This document shows positions 12,080 through 23,751 of a stretch of DNA of 64,000 bases, piece after piece (positions within the stretch are counted from its first letter, which is position 1; each line of letters begins with the position of its first letter). This DNA comes from Triglochin maritima. Its lineage: Eukaryota > Streptophyta > Magnoliopsida > Alismatales > Juncaginaceae. The DNA is taken from positions 16,484,743 to 16,548,742 of the forward strand of contig OY821772.1 of the NCBI GenBank assembly GCA_963682175.1. The letters run 5' to 3'. The notes under the pieces were generated by a model that was not told the DNA's origin, did no database searches, and saw only the letters and a program-made list of their open reading frames with translations. Made by a program: the position numbers and the translations under genes.

Positions 12080-13260
12080 GCATCCACGGTTTACTCTCTG
12101 CTGCTCCAGCCTCATGGATACATGCTTGGACTTCTCATGTTGCGCCACTTTGTCAAGAACTTGTTGTGGGGGTTCCTCCCTTCATCCTCCCACAATCTCA
12201 TCATCACCTCCCTGTGTTTGCTCAGCATCTTGGGCTACCTCCGCCAGGCCAGCTAGGACACCAAATCTCCCCGCTTTCGAGCTTCCTTCACTTCGTGTTC
12301 CGCCCATTCTTGTTCCTCCACTTGTTATACTTTGTTCCATACTATCCCTTCCTGGTTCACATACCACACGCTTGGGGAGAGCCATTGATCATTTGGTAGG
12401 TGTGCACTAACGTTTTACTCCCCACTAGCTTGAGGCACCCCTACATTTTCAACACTTAAACATACCTTTTCTCCACTCGACAAGCTGGGAACACCTTCCT
12501 TTGCCATACCAGCAATTGTACCAATTTGAATATTCAAATTTGCCTCCTCCTCCCCAACCATTGGAGCACTAAGACCAAGAAGACCAGCATCACCTTCATC
12601 TCCTCTTATTGGTGCAACTCTAGAGCAGGCCTTGCTTTTGCTTTTTTCTTTTTGCTTTTTGTCCCCCCACCGTTTGGACTATAGTGCCTAGCACCGTTAC
12701 CGTTCCAGCCACCACCATTGGAACTTCTTCTCCTTCCTTTCCGTTCAGCTCCTGTGCAAGCCCCTCACTCCCTTCCAACGCAACCTCCATTGATGCACTT
12801 ACTAGCACATTTCTCTCGCCATTCATGCTAGCCACTTGCACAACACTCTCACGTTCTTCCCCACACTCCTCGACCATATGTTGCTGGCCCCCTCATCTCT
12901 TGCCCACTACAACCCATTCCTTCTGAGATTTACCACCATGTCCATCCTTCTTCACAATGGGCTTGCTTGGGCACCTCTCCGGCACGTGCCCAAACTCCTT
13001 GCAATCTCCACAATACCCAGGATACCATTTGTATTCAAGATTTACCCCCTCCTTGCTGACCCTTTCGATTTGGACATCAATGGGGGATGGGTAGTCGAAA
13101 TCTCTATCCACCTCCACACACACTCTTGCATAAGCTAACCTCCTCCCTAATGTTGTATTTTCATCCATGTATAGTGGCCTCCCTAGCACACTAGCAATCG
13201 TGCTCAGATTTTCAATTGACCAAAACCTCAAATCCAAGTCGTGTAAGCGAACCCAAATTG
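12080..13260 (-). pseudogene. LINE ORF1-like zinc-knuckle protein, broken
   Basis: The N-terminal frame (13237-12893) has the DUF4283-like segment LRFWSIENLSTIASVLG and a CCHC knuckle in YCGDCKEFGHVPERC. The C-terminal remainder is spread over other frames (12877-12620 and 12385-12182) that are low in complexity and rich in Glu, Gly and Val. ORF1 proteins of plant LINEs bind the element RNA. Confidence 0.75.
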
Positions 13261-14389
13261 GTACATCAACACCATCTTGTTTATCATCTTCAATTTGATA
13301 ATGACTTGAACTCCATATTATCAGAAATTTTGGTAGTTCTTGGATTGATTTGGTGGAGGAAAAAGTAGTGGGAAAGAAAATGTTGGGAATGAGAAGTTAT
13401 CTGGGGAATCATTGAAATATGTTACTTCACTTTGACATTTGAAAATTTGGGTAGGAATCAAAACTAAGATCATATGGAAAATTTTGGGAAAAATTTGGTG
13501 TCAAGTTTCCATTTGTTGGACGACGTGAATTATTCACAGAATTTGGAGAATCCATCTGAAATAAATCAAAAAAAGATTAAGACGGGAAAACGACAAATTG
13601 AGAGAACTAAGAGATTGTGAAGATAAGCAGGGTTATAATAAAATGAAAGTATATTTATAGAGTTTGAGAAATAGAGTTGTTGAGAAAATGACAAGTTGGA
13701 ATATTAAAAATAAAGAATATAATTTTTTGGAAAAATGAAAGTTGAGAATATAATATGTGGAAAAAATTGAGAATAAAATCTCTCGAAAAATTAAAGTTAA
13801 GAATCTAACTTTTGGAAAAGTGAAATGAATACATTCGTTTGAAACTAGAGAATCAGGTGTCTATTTGTAGATCTTAAAAAGATAAATATTTTGGTGAGTT
13901 TTTACAAGAAAATATAAGTTTATTTTACAAGAAAAATAAGTTACAAACTTCTCCTTATTTTTTTCTCTTCAACTCTTTTTTATAATAAATTACATTTAGT
14001 GGGTCCCACCACCCACAAGAAAACAACCGCCCTCGTTGTTTTTATTTTTTTATTAGATAATGTTAATATATTTATTTTAAGGTCATATAAAAACTGAATT
14101 GTTATTCGTCGCCGTAAAACTACTTAAATCGCCCGTAAGATTACCATTTTGCCCCTCTACCCTTTCCACTAATATAACTCCTCATTTCACTCTTTTAACA
14201 CAACTTTCTCTTCATATCACTCTTCTATTCCCCACATAAAATGTCTCGGAGGCCAGGAAAAGAACCAGCGGAGACCCCTGACTACTCACATCTTGTAAAT
14301 TACCTTGTTTATTTCAATTAATTTAAAAAAACATTTTTGAGTCGGGCGATCGCGGGAGACGCCCGACCCAACGAGAGGGTATTAAAATG
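13261..14389. other. AT-rich noncoding DNA, probably Harbinger internal sequence
   Basis: No sustained coding frame is present. 13550-13960 contains many short GAGAATA/AAAATTGAGAA runs, and their reverse complement resembles 58600-58930. 14150-14240 looks like a leader, with a pyrimidine-rich stretch before the ATG at 14241 (ATGTCTCGGAGGCC), but that frame is short. It probably belongs to the PIF/Harbinger element whose transposase relic follows. Confidence 0.4.
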
Positions 14390-15250
14390 AACACATCACG
14401 GCCTTACAGATACAAGATCATTTCTTTGAAGATGTAGTTGGGAAGGTCGGCATATTCGAGTTGCAAAAATGTACTAAAACCTTACAAATGTTAGCTTATA
14501 GCATGTCAGGGGATGGTGTTGACGAGTATATACGGATTGGTGAAAGTTGTGCAAGAGATTGTCTCCTTAAGTTCACTACTACTGTCATCGATGTATTTGG
14601 TAGTCAGTATTTGAGAAGGCCTGCATCTGAAGACTTGGCAAGACTACTTTTACATTGGTGAGCAACATGGATTCATAGGTATGATGGGAAGTATCAATTG
14701 TAAGCACTGAGAGTGGAAGAATTGTTTGCATGGTTGGAAAGGAATGTATCAAGGATGCAGTGGGAAGGCAACACTTCTTTTGGAGGTTGTTACGTCCCAA
14801 GACCTATAGATATGACATGCATTCTTTGGAATTGCACATGTAATGATTTGAATGTGTTGTATCTTTCTCCTGTATTTGACGATATAATGAATGGACGAGC
14901 ACCATCAGTAAGGTATGTATTAATTGTAACAATTATGAGATGGGGTACTATCTAACTAATGGTATCTATCCAAAGTGGGTTGCATTCATCTAATCGATCA
15001 CCCTTTAGCAAACTCAAAAGGATAAATTATTTGCTCAATGCCAATAAGTAGTACGTAAATATATGGAGCATGCATTCAAAGTGATTCAGTCACGATCTAC
15101 AATAGTTCGAAGGTCATATCTTACATGGAACAAAGAAATATTGCATCATGCCATATAATGACTTGCATAATATTGGACAATATGATAGTAGAAGATGAAC
15201 GTGATACATATGCTCATTATAATGATCCAGTTGAGTTCAACCAAGAATGA
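14390..15250 (+). pseudogene. PIF/Harbinger transposase relic
   Basis: The translation keeps the family blocks across several stops and frame changes: LQMLAYSMSGDGVDEYIRIGES, then VFGSQYLRRPASEDLARLL, FDDIMNGRAPSVRYV, a degraded YYLTNGIYPKW-like stretch and, near the end (15163-15250), IMTCIILDNMIVEDERD. Plant Harbinger transposases carry these blocks in this order. No frame longer than 80 codons remains open, so the gene is dead. It lies just outside the large MULE, which inserted about 220 bp downstream. Confidence 0.85.
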
Positions 15251-15481
15251 TCAAGCAGCAGTGGAAGGAGAGTAGCATATGATGATACAAATTTACTATT
15301 GCATTTGATACAAAATTTTAAAAATATGGTGGTGAATAGAGAAAAGTAGTGGGTGACTGGGTGCTGTGGAGGAGAGAGAAAGAGTGACCTTGAAAGGTTG
15401 ACATTTTCGAAATTAATTAGTAGATTCAGGGTAAAAGTTAAGTTTTGGTGGAAATTTGACATGGAAGAGAGATATAGTTTG

Positions 15482-15530
15482 GAGTCCTTATACACGGACG
15501 CGGGCGTCCGTGACGCGCCCTACGTGGCTT
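15482..15530 (+). repeat. Left terminal inverted repeat of the 8.26-kb MULE
   Basis: Reading inward it contains GGACGCGGGCGTCC, then GACGCGCC, then GTGGC. The reverse complement of the right end gives GGACGCGCGCGTCC, GACGCGC and GTGGCC in the same order. The GGACGC...GTCC core is itself palindromic. Similar ends bound the element at 25605-27245. Confidence 0.8.
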
Positions 15531-15822
15531 CAAAAAGTGGAGGAGTCAGCGTCTACTCGGATTGCCATGTCACGCTTTCCTTCCGAACGCGCCTTAAATT
15601 GTTTTAAATTTTTTTTGACGGTTTTCGAAGAAGGACGGTTCGTTTCCAGATTAGACAGCGGCAGACACCCTACGAACGACGGTTCGGATAACGAGGAAGA
15701 TAACATATCCAGAACTAAAGGGAGACTCTCGCTTTCTTTCTTTCTTACCTGTGAACGTAGGAAGCGCACCTGTGAAGCTTTCCCGACTTTCTTTCCCTAT
15801 GAAACGCACCTTGTAAACGATA

Positions 15823-18800
15823 ATGGATTCTTCAACTCCGGCCGTCGATATCGAACACGTCCCACAACCGGTGGGTCTCTAATTTTTTGTTTCCCTGGGT
15901 CGTTATGTTTTTTGATGAACTTCCGTTTATTAAATTATTGGTTTTAGGGAACCACGTACTACTTCCGGGAATCACGATGCTCCTGGAAGGCCATCCGAAA
16001 GCAGTTTGACCGGATGAATAAGGCGGAGAAGGAGGCTTTCCGTAGCACCCCATTCGGTCACTTCCTAAACCTTCCTAACATTACGACGGACAACAAAATA
16101 GTCGGTTGGTTCGTCGAGCACTACGATACGGAGGAGGTGGGGCTGAGAATAGGATCAGGGGTAGTTCCCCTTACACCGGAAGACATCGCCCTAATTTTGG
16201 GGTTACGTACGCATGGGAAGGCCGTGGTGATGGAACCATTGCGCGTCCAGAAGCGAGACGGGGTGAACCTTGACAACACCCAACTTTTAGTTCATCTGAT
16301 GGCAAACAGTACCATGGGCGAGACGGAGGAGTACGTTCGTCTCCTGATTTCTTTCATCTTCAAAAAATTTTTGTTCTATGATGGAACGCTGCAACCGAAG
16401 GAATGGTTCATGCACCCTCTGAGGAACATCAAACGCCTAAGCAGCTACGCATGGGCAAGTGCAGTTCACAAAACCCTGGTTGGAGGCCTCGAGAAAGCAA
16501 GTTTAGAACTGCAGGAGAGGAAAAAGGCAGGGAATTTCATAATGAGGCAGGGGAACGTCGAAGGTTGTGTTGCCATACTACACGTAAGTTTTTGTTCCTG
16601 CTTCACACTTCCTCTCTTCCTCTCTTTTTGTTTTTGTTCTTTTCGGAATACGATGTGTGTCTGTTCGGAATACGTTGTGAGTCTGTTCGGATTAAGTGGT
16701 GGGTCTGTTCGGATTAAATGGTGGGTCTGTTCGGGTTAAGTGGTGGGTCTGTTCGGATTAAGTGGTGGGTCTGTTCGGGTTAAGTGGTGGGTCTGTTCGG
16801 ATTAAGTGGTGAGTCTGTTCGCAATAAGTGGTGCGTCTGTTCGGATTAAGTTGGGTGTCTGTTCGGATTAAGTAGTGGGTCTGTTCGGATTAAGTGGTGA
16901 GTCTGTTCGGAATAAGTGTTGCGTCTGTTCGGATTAAGTTGGGTGTCTGTTCAGATTAAGTGGTCCGTTTGTTCGGATTAAGTGGTGCGTCTGTTCGGAT
17001 TAAGTTGGGTGTCTGTTCGGATTAAGTGGTGCGTCTGTTCGGATTAAGTGGTGCGTCTGTTCGGGTGAGGTGGTGCGTCTGTTCGGATTAAGTGGTGGGT
17101 CTGTTCGGAATACGTTGTGAGTCTGTTCGGAATACATTGTGGGTCTGTTCGGATTAAGTGGTGGGGCTGTTCGGAATATGTGGTGGGGTTGTTCGGATTA
17201 AGTGTTGGGTCTGTTCGGAATACATTGTGAGTCAGTTCGGAATACATTGTGAGTCTGTTCGAAATACATTGTGAGTCTGTTCGCATTAAGGGGTGGGTCT
17301 GTTCGGATTAAGTGGTGGGTCTGTTCGGAATAAGACGTGTGTCTGTTCGGAATAAGAAGTCCGTCTGTTCAGATTAAGTTGGGTGTCTGTTCGGTTTACG
17401 TTTAATGTATGTTCGGATTCAGTTGTCTTTCGAATATGAAGGTACGTTGGTATAGTAGTTCTCATTTTTTTCCTTTCCATTTGAAGGTGTGGCTTTGTGA
17501 GAAATTTAAATTGGGGGACCCCAGAACTGGAGTTTTCCCACGGATGAAAAGATGGACGGAGCTGTTTGGGAAACGATTAACCCTGAGGAAATGGGAGGAA
17601 CGTGGAATTACCTTACATCGGATTTACGACGGCACGTTCGACCTGATGGGGGCTCCATCAATGAGTGAAAGGGAGCTGCAACTTATTGGTCATGTTGGAA
17701 CTCCTGTTCGAAAGAGCTCAACTTCAACCGTCAGTTTGCCAAGGCTCCAACTGGCAGACTGCAGCATTCCATGCGACCCGCTGCTCCAAGAATTGGAGCT
17801 GAGTGAGGTGAAGACAAAATGGCTGAGGGCCGAAGCTGCCCTTAAGAAGACCACAGAACAGGTACACGACCTCAGGGAAGAACTGAGGATTTCCCAGGAA
17901 GAGTGTGGGAGGCTCAGGAAAGATATTATATATCTTCGAGGGACAGGGACAACTGGAAAACCTGGTGGGGAGAACGAGCGAGAGGAAGAGGAGGAGAATA
18001 GGAAGAAGAGGGAGGCGGAGGAAGAAGAGAATAGGAAGAGGAAGGAGGATGAAGAAGAAGAAGAAAAAAAGAGGAAGGAGGAGGAAGAAGAAAAGAGGAG
18101 GGAGGAGGAGGAAGAAGAAAAGAGGAGGGAGGAGGAGGAAGAAGAAAAGAGGAGGGAGGAGGAAGAAGAAGAAGAGAAGAAGAGGAAGGAGGAGGAGGAA
18201 CGAGAAAAGAAGAAGAGGAAGGAGGAGGAGGAACGAGAAAATAGGAAGAGGGAGGAGGAGGAATGTGAGAGAAAAAGGGAGGAAAGGACAAAGGAAGAAG
18301 AGGAGAAGAAGAGGAAGGAGGAGGAGGAACGAGAAAAGAGGAAGAGGGAGGAGGAGGAATGTGAGAGAAAAAAGGAGGAGGAAAGGAAGAAGGAAGAAGA
18401 GGAGAAGACAGAAGAGAGGAAGAGAATAGAGAGGGAGGAAGAGAAGAGGATGGAGGAGGAGAGGAAGATGGGAGAAAAGAGGAAAATAGTGGAGAAGGAG
18501 GAAGAGAAGAAGAGGGAAGAGAAGAAGAAGAAGGAGAAGGAAGAAGAAAGCAAGGCCCAGATAGCAAACTGGGTCGCGAAAAGAAAACGCTCGACGGCCA
18601 CCGTTGAGCAGCAGCTGAAGGAAGGCGAACATCTGGCCAAGAAGAATAAGAAGGAAGAAGAGCAAAAAAGAAAAGATAGAGCGGCTCAAAGGAGCCTGAA
18701 GAAAAAAAGGCCGGATGTTGACATGCCTGCATTGGGCACGTTGTCAGTTGATGAGGTCAAAATGCTACTGAACCTGACCGAACCCAACAAGGACAATAGG

Positions 18801-19445
18801 GAGGTCATCTGGAGAGGCGATATGTGCAGTTTAAAACGCTCCGACCTGAAGGAGCTTATAACGCCTAGGATGGATATTAGCGATGAAACTATCGACGCTA
18901 TGCTATCGGTGCTCGAAGAAAGACGCCACCCAGAAAAAGTTATATGCATATCCACATTCGAGTCGGGGCGAATTCTTGGAGGGCAAGGCAGAGAAGTTGA
19001 TGATTTTATCCTCCCTAAAATCATAGGTGCGTCTCCAACACAGACCGTGATCGCACAACCATGCTGGTCTTCAGGTCATTGGACTCTGGTGGTTGTCTAT
19101 GGCCCGTCCAAAGAGATTTTGGCATTCAACAGTCTCTCTAGGGAGCTAGGCGAAGGTGATGATCCGGAGCAGACTGTAGGCCTACATGAATGTGCAGCAG
19201 CGGATGCGGCTGTATACTGGAGGGATCTACTCAAGGTCGACTGGCCCCTGAGAATCCTGAGGAAAGAGAGCCAACAACAACCACCGGGGAGCAACGATTG
19301 CGGCGCCTTCGTTTTATACTGGATAAGGTGCCTAATGTTCAATCTTGACCCTACGAAGGAGAAGGACCCCAATACCATCCACTCTATCAGGGGTGAATTG
19401 GCGGTCATGTTACTTAGGGATCGTCGGTCGTGTGTGCAGGTCTAA
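15823..19445 (+). CDS. Transposon-borne Ulp1-like (C48) cysteine protease with N-terminal domain and long charged coil
   Basis: My gene model has three exons, 15823-15870, 15948-16583 and 17487-19445. All junctions are GT-AG and in phase, giving 880 codons with no stop. Exon 2 ([15 protein letters not shown] ... [16 protein letters not shown]) resembles the DUF1985/PMD-like N-terminal region common in plant transposon Ulp1 proteins. Residues about 390-640 are Glu/Lys/Arg-rich and probably coiled coil. The C-terminal C48 domain has His759 in [10 protein letters not shown], Asn776 in LAFNSL where Asp is usual, the likely oxyanion Gln826 and Cys833 in [13 protein letters not shown]48 enzymes cleave SUMO or similar tags; activity here is inference. 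Intron 2 is mostly minisatellite. Confidence 0.85.
16641..17425 (+). repeat. 22-bp minisatellite block A (intron 2 of the Ulp1-like gene)
   Basis: About 35 tandem units of 22 bp contain the core TGTTCGGATTAAGTGG on plus, the sense strand of the host gene. Variants replace GGATTAAG with GGAATACG or GGAATAAG. It fills most of the intron between the donor at 16584 and the acceptor ending at 17486. Confidence 0.95.
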
Positions 19446-19572
19446 ACAGACAAAGATATTTTAAGTTTTGTTTATTTTTTGGTTTACATGTACAAAATGT
19501 TTACATATTCAGTTCACAAACTATTTACATGTAAAAATACAATCATTACCAATGTCATTCTTAAGCTAACTT

Positions 19573-20215
19573 TATTCCGAACAGACAGTCTTCTTATTCC
19601 GAACAGACCCACCACTTATTCCGAACAGACCCAACACTTAATCCGAACAGACTCACAACTTAATCCGAACAAACGCAACATTTAATCCGAACAGGCTCAC
19701 AACTTATTCCGAACACAGTCTTCTTATTCCGAACAGACCCACCACTTATTCCGAACAGACCCAACACTTAATCCGAACAGACGCAACACTTAATCCGAAC
19801 AGACTCACAACTTAATCCGAACAAACGCAACATTTAATCCGAACAGGCTCACAACTTATTCCGAACACAGTCTTCTTAATCCGAACAGACCCAACACTTA
19901 ATCCGAACAGACTCACAACTTAATCGGAACAGAACCACCACTTCTTCCGAACAGACCGAACACTTAATCCGAATAGACTCACAACTTAATCCGAACAGAA
20001 CCACCACTTATTCCGAACAGACCGAACACTTAATCAGAACAGACCCAACACTTAATCCGAACAGACTCACAACTTAATCGGAACAGAACCACCACTTATT
20101 CCGAACAGACTCACAACTTATTCCGAACAGACACACCACTTAATCCGAACACACACAACTTATTCCCAACACACCCACAACATATTCCGAACAGGAAAAA
20201 CTTATTTCGATCAGA
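19573..20215 (-). repeat. 22-bp minisatellite block B (between the convergent genes)
   Basis: About 29 units of the same 22-bp repeat appear in the opposite orientation to block A; plus reads CCGAACAGACCCACCACTTA. The block begins about 130 bp after the stop codon of the Ulp1-like gene and ends about 110 bp before that of the transposase. It contains larger duplicated runs, for example 19577-19730 versus 19715-19870. Confidence 0.95.
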
Positions 20216-20326
20216 CACAAGTAAATCTGAACTGAACTTGTATAACAACCATTTACAGATCAAAACAGATCAACAATTACAAGTTTCTTGGTTTTACAAG
20301 AACGGGAAAAAACAAAAAAATGTAAA

Positions 20327-23300
20327 TTAAGGAGGAAATTCCTCGTAATACAAACTCATGTCCCAATCAGAGAAATCAGGATCCGCGGGTTTTGGTGCTA
20401 CTTCGTGAAGCGGCGAAGTAACCTTCATCTTCCACTTTCCCTTCTCTTGTTGGGCGTGTTTTTTATGGCTCTTTTTAATTATCTTCTCAGCTAAAGACAC
20501 TCGACGTCTAGTCGGCGGTCTTCCTATACGTCTGACCTTTTCCGGATTAAGGACCGATGTACCCGAAGACTCAGGTTCATCAGGTCGAACCAAGTTTTGT
20601 GTAGTGTGCATACGTGCCTTAAGCATTTCAATACACTTCACGGCCTCAATATACCTTTTGTGGGAGATGAAGGCTTCCTGTGCGATCCAAACGGCACGAC
20701 CCATGATGTCGTCGTGACGACGTAGCGCATCCTTCGCCATTACACCATCGTCTGGGTACGTCTTATCTCGATAGCTCCTTCGAATATCCTTCCGCCATCG
20801 ATTAAGGATGTAAGAGTCTGGAAGCAATGCATTAGGATTCAAGCGTGCAAGTACAACAAAAACGTGGCAGCATAGAAGCCCAACGTGCTGAAACATTCTG
20901 CAATCACATGTAAAATTCATGGATGTGTTTTGTACTAGGAAACGTTTCGACAGTAGCTGCTCACCAGCCAAAACACGTTCAGATACCTTGTACTGGAATG
21001 TTTCATTCGTATTGAACTCCTCCGTTATATCGCAGTATATCATCTTCCCAATTTGTAACTGCACTTTTTTGAAGACCCCTACGGTATACAACTCGCTCAA
21101 CTGACTCTCGAATGGATAAATTGAAACCAACTGGGGTTTTTTATGAAGACAATCAAATTCTGATTGAGCTTCCTTCTCGTACTTGTGGCGGAGCGCAAGT
21201 TCGTATTGTTGAACAAACTGCTTAAGGGTGGTCTTCGAAGTAAGATACTTGTCGAAGAAGGCGTTCATACTCTCGCTCCTCTGAGTAGATGCCATTCCCG
21301 CGAAAAAAAAATCACCAACAAATGCAGGGATCCACGACTCTCGGATTGCATAAATGGATTTGAGCCAGCTGTGGTTCTGCAGGTCAAAATCAAGAAGGAA
21401 ACCCTGCCAATTATGATCAAATTCTGCTGGGGTTTTGGAATCATATACAATCAATTTCAGATCAAATAATATGTGATCCCGATACTGCGTCGGCAACTTC
21501 ACGGGAGCTTTGTTCATTATGTGCCATATACAGAATCTGTGTCTTGAATCTGGGAAGACATTCCTTACAGCAGCAGTAATGGCACCACATTGATCTGTTA
21601 TTATAGCTGGGGGGGTATATCTGCATAAGGGACCCAATTCGAAAGGAGTGAGACATTATTCCGAACAGTCAGACTTCTTAATCCGAACAGTCAGACTTCT
21701 TATTCCGAACAGACAGACTACTTATTCCGAACAGTCAGACTTCTTATTCCGAACAGACACAACACTTAATCCGAACAGTCAGACCACTTATTCCGAACAG
21801 ACAGACTACTTATTCCGAACAGTCAGACTTCTTATTCCGAACAGACACAACACTTAATCCGAACAGTCAGACCACTTATTCCGAACAGACACAACATTTA
21901 ATCCGAACAGTCAGACTTCTTATTCCGAACAGACACAACACTTAATCCGAACAGTCCGACTTCTTATTCCGAACAGACACAACACTTAATCCGAACAGAA
22001 CCACCACTTATTCCGAACAGACCGAACACTTAATCAGAACAGACCCAACACTTAATCCGAACAGACCCACCACTTATTCCGAACAGACTCACAACTTATT
22101 CCGAACAGACTCACAACTTATTCCGAACAGACACAACACTTAATCCGAACAGTCAGACCACTTATTCCGAACAGACACAACACTTAATCCGAACAGTCAG
22201 ACCACTTATTCCGAACAGACACAACACTTAATCCGAACAGTCAAACTTCTTATTCCGAACAGACGCAACACTTAATCCGAACAATCCGACTTCTTATTCC
22301 GAACAAACACAACACTTAATCCGAACAGAGAGACTTCTTAATACGAACAGACAGACTTCTTATTCCGAACATACACTCTTCTTATTCCGAACAGACAGAC
22401 TTTTTATTACGAATAGACAAACAAAAAAGAGGAAGATATGAAGAGGGAAGAAGGAAAAAAACTTACCGTTCATGCACGACAACCAGGTTTGGAACAACCA
22501 TATGTAATTTTCAGTAGTCTCATAGGACAGCAAAGCGCAACCGAGCAAAACTGATTCGAAATAGTGATTGACTCATACAAATGGGGTGAATGGCATGTCG
22601 TATTTGTTGGTAATGTAGGTTGTGTCGAAACATATTGCGTCTCCAAAGTATGAATATGCAGCTCTAGAACGACTGTCAGCCCAAAAAACGTTGCGTAGTC
22701 TTCCTTCGTCATCCATATCTATTACATAAAAAAACATGGAATCAATCTTCTGCATCCTAATGAAATAGTCCTGAAGAGCTTGTGCATCACCAGGTCCCAT
22801 CTTCAAATTTCTGACTTGGTTTACAACATTCCTCCAAACAGGAACCAGTAAGACCAGGCGCAAAATGTTCAACTTCAATTATGTTAGACGGAAAGAACAC
22901 AAACCTTAAATCCCTTTCGTTGAAAGTCAATTTGTCATAACCTCCAGCCTCGACCACAAGAGATTGCATGGTCTTAGCAGCCGATATCCCAGCTTCATCA
23001 TTAACCGATATCCGTGCTACGACGGCCTCAGGGACGGTTCGTTTTTGCCTGAGAAATCGCATTTGCTCCGGGTCAAGCATGGGATGGTTATGGTTAAGAT
23101 CCACAAAGTTAACGTTGTAACCCCTTGCTGTGTTTCCGGATACCCTTATCCGAGCAGTGCATTGTACTCTGCTGGATAACCTAGGCTTCAATTTTCCTTG
23201 CCCTTGGTCCGTTGGTGCGGTGCCCTCCTTGGAGCAAGTCAGCGTCGCCCGTATAACAACACCACGATCGTAATGAGATTGTCTTGTCTTAACGTCAAAA

Positions 23301-23422
23301 CCACAATAATCGGCATAGGCCACGTAAAATGCTTTGGCTTCTTCGAAAGAGGGGAAAAACATCCCCTCATGGGGAACGTTTGATGGCTGCTCCACTAGGG
23401 AAGGCACGGGAACGATTTCCAT
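20327..23422 (-). pseudogene. FAR1-type MULE transposase, one nonsense codon
   Basis: Exon 1 (23422-22905) starts at MEIVPVPSL and holds a FAR1 DNA-binding domain (FFPSFEEAKAFYVAYADYCG ... DLNHNHPM). A 73-bp intron (22904-22832) gives an in-frame join to exon 2. That exon has GPGDAQALQDYF and the first catalytic Asp in FDTTYITNKYDMPF. Next, PFV is followed by TGA at 22573-22575, where the family has Gly. Exon 2 continues to about 22467. After the minisatellite intron, exon 3 runs from about 21625 to the stop at 20327, with AIITDQCGAI, TQRSESMNAFF and a SWIM zinc finger (CDCRMFQHVGLLCCH). In-frame joining needs the acceptor after the C-run, or a base lost from that run. It would catalyse MULE excision and insertion; this copy needs readthrough. 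Confidence 0.88.
21655..22420 (-). repeat. 22-bp minisatellite block C (transposase intron)
   Basis: About 34 units of the same 22-bp family. Plus reads TTATTCCGAACAGTCAGAC, so the transposase sense strand reads TGTTCGGAATAA. That is the same sense relative to its gene as block A. It occupies the intron between exon 2 (ending near 22467) and exon 3 (starting near 21625). Confidence 0.95.
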
Positions 23423-23679
23423 TTGAGTACAGAGGAATGACCACAGAAGAGAAGGGAAGGAAAAGGAAGAGGCATCTTGAGATTGATAACAAGTCTTCTG
23501 TGCCGTGTAGGAGCGCCGAGCGCCAAAATGATGAAGGAAGAGAGTGATTTGAGTCGCATTAATGAGGGATGGAGGGAAGGATGGTGGAAATGATGAAGGT
23601 ACGAAAATAGAGGAATAAAAAAACCAAAAACATTTCATATCCCTTCGCGCCAACAAAGCAGCGTCTGCTGAGTGGACTG

Positions 23680-23742
23680 GCCACATCAGCGCGCGTCCCG
23701 GACGCGCGCGTCCCGGACGCGCGCGTCCACTAAACATTTTCC
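23680..23742 (-). repeat. Right terminal inverted repeat of the 8.26-kb MULE
   Basis: GC-rich end with GGACGCGCGCGTCC repeated in tandem on the minus strand. It pairs with 15482-15530 and is followed directly by the TSD copy TATAGTTTG. Confidence 0.8.
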
Positions 23743-23751
23743 TATAGTTTG

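Larger units (their letters stand above)
8733..13260 (-). mobile_element. Non-LTR retrotransposon (LINE), decayed, ORF1 plus ORF2
   Basis: Read leftward, the order is an ORF1-like nucleic-acid-binding protein, AP endonuclease, reverse transcriptase and an RT-associated zinc-binding domain. This is the standard plant L1-type order. Several frameshifts and stops break ORF2. I found no poly(A) tail or flanking duplication, so both ends are approximate and the 3' end may be truncated. It probably inserted into the Harbinger-like region on either side. Confidence 0.88.
15482..23742. mobile_element. 8.26-kb Mutator-like element (MULE) with Ulp1-like and FAR1-type genes
   Basis: The 9-bp direct repeats TATAGTTTG at 15473-15481 and 23743-23751 flank the element exactly as MULE target duplications do. 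The ends are related GC-rich inverted repeats. Inside are two convergent genes: a Ulp1-like cysteine protease gene on plus and a FAR1/MULE transposase gene on minus. A 22-bp minisatellite fills one intron of each gene and the gap between their 3' ends. MULEs carrying Ulp1-like genes are known in plants. Sharp TSDs and an open protease gene suggest fairly recent insertion, though the transposase has a stop. Confidence 0.9.

Noticed and set aside
17690..18732. Long minus-strand open frames rich in Ser, Leu and Phe, opposite the Ulp1-like gene
   Set aside because: They mirror the purine-rich Glu/Lys/Arg coil on the plus strand, which lacks stops on both strands. They have no domain or start context.
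16641..22420. CRISPR-like appearance of regularly spaced repeats
   Set aside because: Units are contiguous 22-bp tandem copies without unique spacers, in a plant transposon with no cas genes.
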